From: Rhodoferax sp. OV413
Lineage (GTDB): Bacteria; Pseudomonadota; Gammaproteobacteria; Burkholderiales; Burkholderiaceae_C
Direction: 5' to 3'
Length of the DNA: 64,000 nucleotides
NCBI GenBank assembly: GCA_945861785.1
Contig: CAMAWD010000018.1
Coordinates: forward strand, 29,688 to 93,687
In this document: positions 8,509 to 15,662 of the stretch, piece after piece
How positions within the stretch are numbered: the stretch's first letter is position 1
Layout: each line of letters opens with the position of its first letter
Program-made: the position numbers and the translations under genes
Notes under the pieces: generated by a model
The model's database searches: none
Told to the model about the DNA's origin: nothing
What the model saw: the letters and a program-made list of their open reading frames with translations, nothing else

Positions 8509-9498
8509 ATGAAGCTGTTCCAACTGTTCAAATATGTGGTGCCAGCAGTGCTGGCGATTGCAAGTGTTTCGGGCTCGGCCCAGGACGCCGCTGCCTATCC
8601 CAACAAGCCGGTGAAATTCATCGTTCCGGCTGCGGCCGGCGGGCCGACCGATGTGGTGGCGCGTCTGGTCGCCGAGAAGCTCACGGTCTCCCTGGGCCAG
8701 CCGGTGCTGGTGGAGAACCGCCCAGGTGCCTCGCTCACGCTGGGCACCAGCGCCGTCGCCAAGTCGGCGCCCGATGGCTACACGATGCTGTTCACCACCA
8801 GCACACCCATCGTGATGGTGCCATTCACGCTCAAGAACGTGCCCTACGACGTCCAAAGGGATTTCACCACGGTGTCGCACGTGGGCAGCACGCCACTGGT
8901 GCTGTATGTCAATGCGAGCTCGTCAGTCACCAACCTGAAGCAGTTGCTCGACGAGGTGAAGGCCAAGCCAACGACCGCCAGCTACGGCTCCTACGGCAAT
9001 GGATCGAGCGCCCACGTGCTGGGCGAAATGCTGATCCGGCAAACCGGTGTGAAGATGGTCCATGTGCCCTACAAGGGAGTGGCGCCGGAGCTGCAGGACC
9101 TGATTGGTGGTCAGATCATGATGGCCGTGGCGGACATCGGCAGTGCCGGACCGCTGGTCAAGGCGGGGCGCATCCGTCCCGTGGCAGTGACTGGAACGCG
9201 CCGTTCGCCGGTGTTGCCCGAGGTGGGCACCTTTGCCGAGCAGGGTATCAGCGCAATGGAGCCGTTCTCTCCATGGTGGGGCCTGTTCGCTCCGCAGCAG
9301 ACGCCTTCGGCCATCGTCGAGCGGGTGTCGGGCGAAATCGCCAAGCTGGTCCGCACGCCTGAGTTCAACGCCAAGCTGTTGGGCTTTGGCATCGACCCCA
9401 CCGGCACCACGCCGGCGCAGAGCAACGAACTGACGCGTGGCGACATGGCCAAGTGGCAGGCGATCATCCGCGACTTGTCGCACATCACGTTCGAGTGA
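8509..9498 (+). CDS. Bug/TctC-family periplasmic solute-binding protein
   Basis: This 329-residue receptor has a clear signal peptide (KLFQLFKYVVPAVLAIASV, cleavage near GSAQDAAA), then the Bug opening YPNKPVKFIVPAAAGGPTDV, the RPGASLTLGTSAVA / APDGYTML ligand loop and VPYKGVAPELQDLIGG. The start ATG has CAGGAGA seven bases upstream. It follows two gutted genes and precedes an MDR oxidoreductase and a CoA transferase on the same strand, so its ligand is probably an acid handled by those enzymes. No TctAB subunits are present. Confidence 0.93.
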   Translation: MKLFQLFKYVVPAVLAIASVSGSAQDAAAYPNKPVKFIVPAAAGGPTDVVARLVAEKLTVSLGQPVLVENRPGASLTLGTSAVAKSAPDGYTMLFTTSTPIVMVPFTLKNVPYDVQRDFTTVSHVGSTPLVLYVNASSSVTNLKQLLDEVKAKPTTASYGSYGNGSSAHVLGEMLIRQTGVKMVHVPYKGVAPELQDLIGGQIMMAVADIGSAGPLVKAGRIRPVAVTGTRRSPVLPEVGTFAEQGISAMEPFSPWWGLFAPQQTPSAIVERVSGEIAKLVRTPEFNAKLLGFGIDPTGTTPAQSNELTRGDMAKWQAIIRDLSHITFE

Positions 9499-9523
9499 CG
9501 CGCGGCACCATGGAGTCGCCGCC

Positions 9524-10540
9524 GTGAAGGGGATTCTTTGCGACCATTGGGGCCACTACAGCGAACTGGCAGTGGCCGAGTTGCCAGTGCCACTCCTGGG
9601 TCCAGGGCAGGTTCGCATCGCCGTGCATTACGCTACCGTCGGCTTCGGCCAGACCCTGATCGTGGCGGGCACCTACCAGCGCAAGCCGCCACTGCCTTTT
9701 GTCCCCGGCACGGAGGTCAGTGGCATCGTGACCGCCGTCGCCGACGATGTATCCGGGTTTCAGCCGGGTGACCGGGTTGTGGCCGCGCTGGATTGGGGGG
9801 GTTATGCGCAACAGGCGGTGGCATCTGCCTGCACCACCTGGCACGTTCCTGCGGGAGTTGACCTGGCCATCGCAGCCGGCGTGGCGCTCGGTTACGGAAC
9901 GGCCTACGCTGCACTGCACTGGCGTGCCCGCATCCAGCCCGGTGACAGCCTTCTTGTGCTGGGTGCTGCCGGCGGTGTCGGACTGCCTGCCGTACAACTG
10001 GGTCGCCTGGCCGGTGCCCATGTCATTGCCGTGGCGGGTTCCCAGGAGCGGGTCGACACCGCCATACGGTACGGCGCACACGAGGGCCTGGTCCATGGCG
10101 GCGACGCGCTGGGCAAGCGCGTGCTCGCGCTCCGGGGCGGTCGCGGCGTCGACATCGTCTTCGATCCGGTCGGCGGACCCTTGTTCGGTGAAGCATTGCG
10201 CTGCATAGCACCCGAGGGCCGCATCCTGCTGATCGGGTTTGCGAGCGGTGAGGTGCCGGCGATTCCCGCCAACCACCTGCTGGTCAAGAACGCCGAAGTC
10301 ATCGGTTTCTACTATGGTCTGTATATCGGGTGGGGGCTTACCGACCAGCGCAAGTTTTACGAGCATCGGGTGCGCACCATGGTGAACCGTCTGTTCGAGC
10401 ATGTTGCGCGCGGGGAGTTGGCGCCGGTGGCTTCTGTGCGTTACCCGATGGCGCGTTTCGTCGAGGCTTTCGATGCGGTGGTCCAGCGGCGTTCGATCGG
10501 GCGCGCAATTCTGCAGATCAGCGACGAGGCCATGGCGTGA
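9524..10540 (+). CDS. Zinc-independent MDR oxidoreductase (NADPH:quinone reductase-like)
   Basis: The 338-residue protein is a medium-chain dehydrogenase of the quinone oxidoreductase/crotonyl-CoA-reductase-like branch. It has the GroES-like N-terminal domain (GTEVSGIVTAVADDVSGFQPGDRV), the NADPH fold LVLGAAGGVGLPAVQLGRLAGAHVIAV and DIVFDPVGG, and no zinc-ligand cysteines. It could reduce an alpha,beta-unsaturated carbonyl or enoyl-CoA. I chose the GTG at 9524; the longer frame would run into the Bug receptor gene. Its stop overlaps the start of the CoA transferase (GTGA), which indicates translational coupling. Confidence 0.88.
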   Translation: MKGILCDHWGHYSELAVAELPVPLLGPGQVRIAVHYATVGFGQTLIVAGTYQRKPPLPFVPGTEVSGIVTAVADDVSGFQPGDRVVAALDWGGYAQQAVASACTTWHVPAGVDLAIAAGVALGYGTAYAALHWRARIQPGDSLLVLGAAGGVGLPAVQLGRLAGAHVIAVAGSQERVDTAIRYGAHEGLVHGGDALGKRVLALRGGRGVDIVFDPVGGPLFGEALRCIAPEGRILLIGFASGEVPAIPANHLLVKNAEVIGFYYGLYIGWGLTDQRKFYEHRVRTMVNRLFEHVARGELAPVASVRYPMARFVEAFDAVVQRRSIGRAILQISDEAMA

Positions 10541-11718
10541 GCAAAGCGTTGCCACAAGACGCCGGTTTGCTGGCGGGCATCCGCGTACTTGACCTGAGCC
10601 AGGGCATTGCCGGTCCGTGTTGCGGTGCGATCCTTTGCGCGCAGGGCGCCGACGTGGTCAAGGTCGAGCCCCCTACGGGCGACTGGGCACGCGGCATGGG
10701 GAAGCAAAAGGAGGGTTTCACTCCCGTGGTGGTGGCCTACAACGCCGGCAAGCGCGGGCTGTGTGTGGACGCGCGCCTGCCACAGGGGCGCGAAGCCCTG
10801 GTGCGCATTGCGGCGCAGGTCGACGTGGTCGTGCAGAACTTCCGACCCGGCGTGGTCGAACGCCTGGGGCTGGCTTACTCCGACTGCGCGCGACTCAACC
10901 CGCGCTTGGTTTACCTGTCGATCTCCGGATATGGCGCCAGCGGCCCCATGGCTGCCCTGCCCGCCACCGACGGCAATATGCAGGCGCACACCGGCATCAT
11001 GGCGCGCAATCGCGATGGCGCTGGCGTGCCCCGACGCGTCGGCATCTTCCTGGCCGACGTTGCCGCTGCGCAACACGGCGCGCAGTTGGTCAGCGCAGCG
11101 CTGTACCGGCGCGCGCTGGATGGGCGCGGCCGACATCTGCAGATCAGCCTGTTGGAGGCTTGCGCCCAACTGCAGGCCAGCAACATCCTGGAGACCGCCT
11201 GGGGCGCCCCCGCGGGTGGCCCGCCCAGTGCGCCTGCCGGCGTGTTCGCCACCAGCGACGGTTATCTGATGCTGACCACGTTGAACAACGCCATGTTCGA
11301 GCGGCTGTGCCATGCACTGGGCCGGCCCGGGTGGATCACGGATGCACGCTTTGCGTCGAACTCGAAGCGATTGGCATGCCAGGATGTGCTGCATCACCTC
11401 GTCGCTGAGCGATTGCGCGAGCAGACCACCCAGGCATGGTGTGTGGTGCTGGCTGTTGGCGACGTCCTGCATTCGGCGGTGGCATCCTACGAAGACCTGA
11501 TTGCCGACGCGCAGACGCGGCACGCGCAGATCTTCCAGACAGTGCACCAACCCGGCATCGGGGACTTGCCGCTGGCGAGAGTCCCGGGCTGCGCGCCGGC
11601 GCCGGTATTGCCGGCTCCCCGGATCGGGCAGCAGTCCGTGCGGGTGCTGTCGGACTATGGATTTGCCCAGCTTGACATTGCACAGCTGGTCGCCTGCGGG
11701 GCCGTCATCCCAGGATGA
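10537..11718 (+). CDS. Class III CoA transferase (CaiB/BaiF family)
   Basis: The 393-residue enzyme belongs to the formyl-CoA transferase/CaiB family, which moves CoA between carboxylates. It opens with GIRVLDLSQGIAGPCCGAILCAQGADVVKVEPP and has NAGKRGLCVD, VVQNFRPGVVERLG, YLSISGYGASGPMA and the segment IFLADVAAAQHGAQL, whose aspartate is the likely catalytic residue. The GTG start at 10537 overlaps the preceding TGA. It is the last gene of the run and is distantly paralogous to the transferase at 34970. It may activate the acid imported by the receptor at 8509, using another acyl-CoA as donor. Confidence 0.9.
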   Translation: MSKALPQDAGLLAGIRVLDLSQGIAGPCCGAILCAQGADVVKVEPPTGDWARGMGKQKEGFTPVVVAYNAGKRGLCVDARLPQGREALVRIAAQVDVVVQNFRPGVVERLGLAYSDCARLNPRLVYLSISGYGASGPMAALPATDGNMQAHTGIMARNRDGAGVPRRVGIFLADVAAAQHGAQLVSAALYRRALDGRGRHLQISLLEACAQLQASNILETAWGAPAGGPPSAPAGVFATSDGYLMLTTLNNAMFERLCHALGRPGWITDARFASNSKRLACQDVLHHLVAERLREQTTQAWCVVLAVGDVLHSAVASYEDLIADAQTRHAQIFQTVHQPGIGDLPLARVPGCAPAPVLPAPRIGQQSVRVLSDYGFAQLDIAQLVACGAVIPG

Positions 11719-11886
11719 GGTCGCCCAGCCAGGCGGACATCTCTCGCAATCTTGCTTGAACTTTGATTTGCAGCTTGGACGAATCCGTGGGAAGAACATT
11801 GGCCATAGGCGCCAAACGGGTTTGTCCATCCGCGTGCAGCGCAGCGACCTTGTTGATGCGCAAGTGTTTCGGGATTGGGTTTGAGC

Positions 11887-11919
11887 CGCCAAGCAGCACC
11901 TTGGCAGTGCTGCTTGGCG
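11887..11919. terminator. Perfect 13-bp hairpin downstream of CoA transferase
   Basis: The arms CGCCAAGCAGCAC (11887-11899) and GTGCTGCTTGGCG (11907-11919) are exact reverse complements around a 7-base loop. There is no T run after either arm, so it is not a textbook Rho-independent terminator. It may act as an I-shaped terminator or protect a 3' end. It lies 168 bases after the stop at 11718. Confidence 0.5.
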
Positions 11920-12156
11920 AACCGGGTCGGTGCCTATTGCACTGGCTGTTGCTCACCGGGCTCGAACAGCTTTTAAAACCCGCCGGCCGTGGCATTTGCG
12001 CTATGCCAATAGGTGAGTTTCGCCATGCTATTTTGACGAGCCGATGAATTGTCGGCTCGATGGGATTGCAAGAAACCTCCTGCGCTTTAGGCCTGCTGCT
12101 GGTAGCGGACCCTGCACCAGCAACGATGCCTGGAAATTTCGTATTACTACAATATG

Positions 12157-12170
12157 GTAGCGTTACATAC
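12157..12170. promoter_or_regulatory. Candidate operator upstream of the monooxygenase
   Basis: The minus strand reads GTATGTAACGCTAC. It overlaps a near-palindrome on the plus strand, CTACAATATGGTAG (12147-12160). It lies about 100 bases before the ATG at 12274 and fits the shared 14-bp pattern. Confidence 0.45.
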
Positions 12171-12273
12171 GTGATGATGGAGTGTAGATATTGGAACAGC
12201 CAGCCAGCGTACTGCTTCACCAGGCGAGAGTTGGCGACCCGGCCGCCTGTCGTTGATACAAAGGAATTTCAGC

Positions 12274-14106
12274 ATGCCTGTCGATCCCGTGCTCGCCAGC
12301 CTTATGGGCGGCGTTGATTTTGACCCAGACCGGTTGCGGGAGAGATACAACCAGGAACGTGACAAACGGCTGAAACCCGAGCGCAACAGTCAGTACGTCG
12401 AGGTCGCCGCCGACTTCTCCTACTTTGTTGACGACCCCTACGTCGAGCCTGGATTCCAGCGCGACCCGCTTTTCGACGAAGTGGAGGTCGTGATTGTGGG
12501 GGGGGGCTTCGGCGGCCTGATGATGGGTGGGCGCCTGCGTGCCGCCGGCTTCGAGCACATCCGTGTGATCGACAAGGCCGGTGACTTCGGCGGGACCTGG
12601 TACTGGAACCGCTACCCCGGTGTAGGCTGCGACATCGAGTCGTATGTCTATCTGCCGTTCCTCGAGGAGACCGGTTTCAGTCCCCGGCACAAGTACTCCT
12701 TTGGCAGCGAGATTTTCGAGTACTCCAAGGTCCTGGCGCTGCACTTCAACCTTTACGCGGACACCTGCTTCCAGACGCAGGTGACCGAATTGCGCTGGGA
12801 CGCCGAGGCCGCCCGCTGGGTGATCAGCACCGACCGCGGTGACCGCATGCGCGCGAAATACGTGGTGCTGTCCAGCGGGGCGTTCGACCGGCCCAAATTG
12901 CCCGGTCTGCCCGGCATCCAGGATTTCAAAGGCCACACCTTTCACACCTGCCGTTGGGACTACGGTTATACCGGTGGCGGCCCCCATGAGCCGCTGATCG
13001 GTCTGAAGGACAAGCGCGTCGGTATCATTGGCACCGGCGCGACTGCCATCCAGTGCATTCCCCATCTGGCCAGTGCGGCCAAGGAACTTTTGGTCTTCCA
13101 GCGTACGCCATCGTCGGTCGATGTCCGCAACAACTGCGAAACCGCAGCAGATTGGGTCAAATCACTGGAGCCCGGTTGGCAGAAGCGGCGGATGGACAAC
13201 TTCGTGACCCTCATCCATGGCGGAGAAGTCGACACGGATCTGGTCGCCGATGGCTGGACCGACATGTTCCAGAACCTGTCCGGATTTGCAGCCCGCCGTC
13301 GCGCCGAAGCGCTTGGTCGTGCCATCACCACGGCGGAGCGCCTGGAGTTGATGGAACTGGCCGATTTCAAGAAGATGGAGTCGGTCCGGGCCAGGGTCGC
13401 CTCGATCGTGAAGGACCCTGCAACTGCCGAGGCGCTCAAGCCCTGGTACCGGCAATTTTGCAAGCGTCCGTGTTTCCATGACGACTACCTTTCGACCTTC
13501 AACCGTCCAAACGTCAGGCTGGTGGATACCGCCGGGCTGGGGGTCGAACGCCTGACTGCCGATGCGGTGGTGGTCGACGGCAAGCCCTACGCGGTCGATT
13601 GCCTGATCTTCGCCACCGGCTTTGAAGTCGGAACACCTTACGTGCGCCGCAATGGTTACGAGGTTCTCGGTCGTGACGGGCGCAAGCTTTCTGAACACTG
13701 GGCGCAGGGTGTTCGCACGCTGCATGGCCTGCAGACGCATGGGTTCCCCAACCTCTTCTTCACTGGTTTCACGCAAACCGGTTTCACCTTCCTGGTGCCG
13801 TTTTCGCTCAACGAGCAGGCGACCAACGTCGCCTACATCATGAGCCAGGCGCGCTCCCGAGGCACTGGCGTGGTCGAGGCTTGCGCGGCGGGCGAGCAAG
13901 CTTGGTGTGACGAGATGCGGTCCAAGGCGCATGTCGGTGACCAGTTCTATGGCTCCTGTACGCCGGGCTACTTCAACAACGAGGGCAATCTGCAGAACCC
14001 GTTCGGCTTCTACGCGGGCAACTATGGCGGCGGTCCGATGAAGTTCATGCAGATCCTGCATGACTGGCGCGCGCAAGGTGGGCTCGAGGGCGTCGACATT
14101 CGTTGA
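12274..14106 (+). CDS. Flavin-dependent Baeyer-Villiger monooxygenase (type I)
   Basis: The 610-residue enzyme should insert oxygen next to a ketone, giving an ester or lactone, using FAD, NADPH and O2. The first dinucleotide motif GGGFGG is at residues 76-81, followed by GGTWYWNRYPGVGCDIES. The Baeyer-Villiger fingerprint FKGHTFHTCRWD is at 218-229 (FxGxxxHxxxW then D rather than P), and the second Rossmann motif GIIGTGATAIQ at 250-260. An N-terminal extension of about 70 residues is typical of the larger members such as cyclododecanone or acetone monooxygenases. The start ATG has AAGGAA upstream. The Liv-type importer and an esterase follow, suggesting a ketone-degrading unit. Confidence 0.93.
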   Translation: MPVDPVLASLMGGVDFDPDRLRERYNQERDKRLKPERNSQYVEVAADFSYFVDDPYVEPGFQRDPLFDEVEVVIVGGGFGGLMMGGRLRAAGFEHIRVIDKAGDFGGTWYWNRYPGVGCDIESYVYLPFLEETGFSPRHKYSFGSEIFEYSKVLALHFNLYADTCFQTQVTELRWDAEAARWVISTDRGDRMRAKYVVLSSGAFDRPKLPGLPGIQDFKGHTFHTCRWDYGYTGGGPHEPLIGLKDKRVGIIGTGATAIQCIPHLASAAKELLVFQRTPSSVDVRNNCETAADWVKSLEPGWQKRRMDNFVTLIHGGEVDTDLVADGWTDMFQNLSGFAARRRAEALGRAITTAERLELMELADFKKMESVRARVASIVKDPATAEALKPWYRQFCKRPCFHDDYLSTFNRPNVRLVDTAGLGVERLTADAVVVDGKPYAVDCLIFATGFEVGTPYVRRNGYEVLGRDGRKLSEHWAQGVRTLHGLQTHGFPNLFFTGFTQTGFTFLVPFSLNEQATNVAYIMSQARSRGTGVVEACAAGEQAWCDEMRSKAHVGDQFYGSCTPGYFNNEGNLQNPFGFYAGNYGGGPMKFMQILHDWRAQGGLEGVDIR

Positions 14107-14227
14107 ACTGCCAGCGCCTGCAAGGGGGTTTTGCTTTCGCCCTGGGGCTGCACACCGGTCTTTTGTGTGCCCGAGAAGGCCTGCATTCTCTGCGGATTAG
14201 ACAGGCATAAATTCAGGTTTGAATATC

Positions 14228-14241
14228 GTATGCAAGTATGC
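14228..14241. promoter_or_regulatory. Candidate operator upstream of livK-like gene
   Basis: The element reads GTATGCAAGTATGC, containing GTATGC twice, 50 bases before the start of the substrate-binding protein at 14292. It is closely similar to the copy at 47242. Confidence 0.45.
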
Positions 14242-14291
14242 TAATCTCCCGGCCGATAGATCGCCAATGTTGGCGGGAACAGGAGACAGAA

Positions 14292-15587
14292 ATGAAGACT
14301 GAAGGACGAGTTGATGATCGATCTGCAGAGGGTCGTGCGGTTTCGTTAGTGCGAGTCAAGGGGCAAACCTGGCTTTCCAGGATGGCGGGCATTCCGCTGG
14401 CACGCCATGCGGCAGCCGGGGCGCTGGTTGCCGTGACGCTGCTTGCGACGTCCGGGCAGGCGCTCGCGCAAGCTGGCGGACCGATCCGCTTCATGGTGAT
14501 TGCCGGCACGGGCCCGGGCACCACCGGCGCTGACATCGTGCCTGGCGCACTGGCGGCGGTCGAGGCCATCAATGCCCGGGGTGGTGTGAACGGCCGCAAG
14601 CTCGAGATGGAGCATTGCGACCCCAAGAACGACCCGAACCGCGCCGGTGCCTGCGCGCGCAAGGCCGCTGGCGACGACACCATCCTGGCCACGGTCGGCA
14701 ACGCGCTGCTGGGCGGTGGTGAACAAGTCAATCCGATCCTTGAGCAGGCCGGCATGGCCGCGATTGCCACCAAGGCCTACGTGCCTGCCGACTGGAACTC
14801 GCCCAGTGTCTTCACCGTCGACCTCGGCGCTCCAAGTGGCGGTGCGGGTTCCGCGGTGATCCTGGCAGGTCGCGGTGCGAAGACTTTCACCGTGGTCAGC
14901 ATCCAGGTGCCGGCGCTGGTGACCATGCTCGACTTTGTCGAGAAGCTGGTAATGCCGAACTTCCCCGGCACCAAGATCGACAAACGCGTGCTGATGCCGC
15001 CGGCGACCACCGATGTGACGCCCTACGTCGCCGAGGCCCTGCGTGGCAATCCGGATGGTATTGCGGTCATCCCTACCCGCGGGCTGGCCATTCCGTTCAT
15101 CCGCGCCCTGCGGGCCCAGGGATTCAAGGGAGTCATCACCACCGGTGCCACCGTGGTGGCGGCCGAGGACCTGTCCGGCCCGCTCAAGGGGTTCACCGAC
15201 AACCTGATCCTGGCGGGTAGCTTCTCGCGCAGCGGCAAGGGCTGGGACGATTTTGCCGCTGCCATGGCGAAGTACCAGTCCACGGCCCAGTACACCGAGC
15301 AGGCGGTGGTGTCCTGGATCGGCGTGAACCAGCTGGCCTATGTGGCTGGCCGCATCAACGGTCCGCTCACGCGTGGCGGGATCCTGAAGGCCATGGGCGA
15401 ACTGAAGGACTACAGCACCGATGGCCTCACGCCCAACCTCGATTACTCCAAACCGATGGCGATCCCGGGTTATGTGCGTGCCTTCAACCCGACCACGGTG
15501 GAAGACAAAGTCGAGAACGACAAGATCGTCACGCCGCGTCCGGTGACATTCATCAACACCTTGACTGGCAAGAAGACAGAGCGCTAG
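14292..15587 (+). CDS. Branched-chain-amino-acid-type ABC substrate-binding protein (LivK-like)
   Basis: The 431-residue periplasmic protein has a Type 1 binding fold (Peripla_BP_6 type): IRFMVIAGTGPGTTGADIVPGALAAVEAINARGG opens the mature protein in two stretches, followed by HCDPKNDPNRAGACARK. The signal is unusual: about 38 polar residues precede the hydrophobic stretch AAAGALVAVTLLATSGQALAQ. I kept the ATG at 14292 because AGGAGACAG lies just before it; a start at Met31 would have no ribosome site. It feeds the fused permease at 15663. Members of this family in degradative clusters often bind aromatic or alicyclic acids rather than amino acids. Confidence 0.88.
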   Translation: MKTEGRVDDRSAEGRAVSLVRVKGQTWLSRMAGIPLARHAAAGALVAVTLLATSGQALAQAGGPIRFMVIAGTGPGTTGADIVPGALAAVEAINARGGVNGRKLEMEHCDPKNDPNRAGACARKAAGDDTILATVGNALLGGGEQVNPILEQAGMAAIATKAYVPADWNSPSVFTVDLGAPSGGAGSAVILAGRGAKTFTVVSIQVPALVTMLDFVEKLVMPNFPGTKIDKRVLMPPATTDVTPYVAEALRGNPDGIAVIPTRGLAIPFIRALRAQGFKGVITTGATVVAAEDLSGPLKGFTDNLILAGSFSRSGKGWDDFAAAMAKYQSTAQYTEQAVVSWIGVNQLAYVAGRINGPLTRGGILKAMGELKDYSTDGLTPNLDYSKPMAIPGYVRAFNPTTVEDKVENDKIVTPRPVTFINTLTGKKTER

Positions 15588-15596
15588 CAGTCATCG

Positions 15597-15624
15597 GGCC
15601 GCCGCCGGTGCCAAGTTGGCGGCC
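15597..15624. promoter_or_regulatory. Hairpin between binding-protein and permease genes
   Basis: GGCCGCC (15597-15603) and GGCGGCC (15618-15624) form a 7-bp GC stem 10 bases after the stop at 15587. Hairpins in this position of ABC operons often protect the upstream message, so the binding protein is made in excess. That role is inference. Confidence 0.35.
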
Positions 15625-15662
15625 TGGCTCGGCGGCCGCCATCCACACACCGAAGAGGCCGT

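Larger units (their letters stand above)
11719..12273. other. 555-base stretch with no recognisable gene
   Basis: A minus-strand open frame (11705-12220) overlaps the 3' end of the CoA transferase, and a 94-codon plus frame lies at 11763-12047. Neither resembles a family I know. The stretch contains a perfect 13-bp hairpin and, nearer the monooxygenase, a candidate operator. Confidence 0.55.

Noticed and set aside
11705..12220. 171-codon minus frame with a tail (QARLREMSAWLGDLILG) that could be a regulator end
   Set aside because: No domain can be defined, the start region is low-quality text, and it overlaps the CoA transferase stop.
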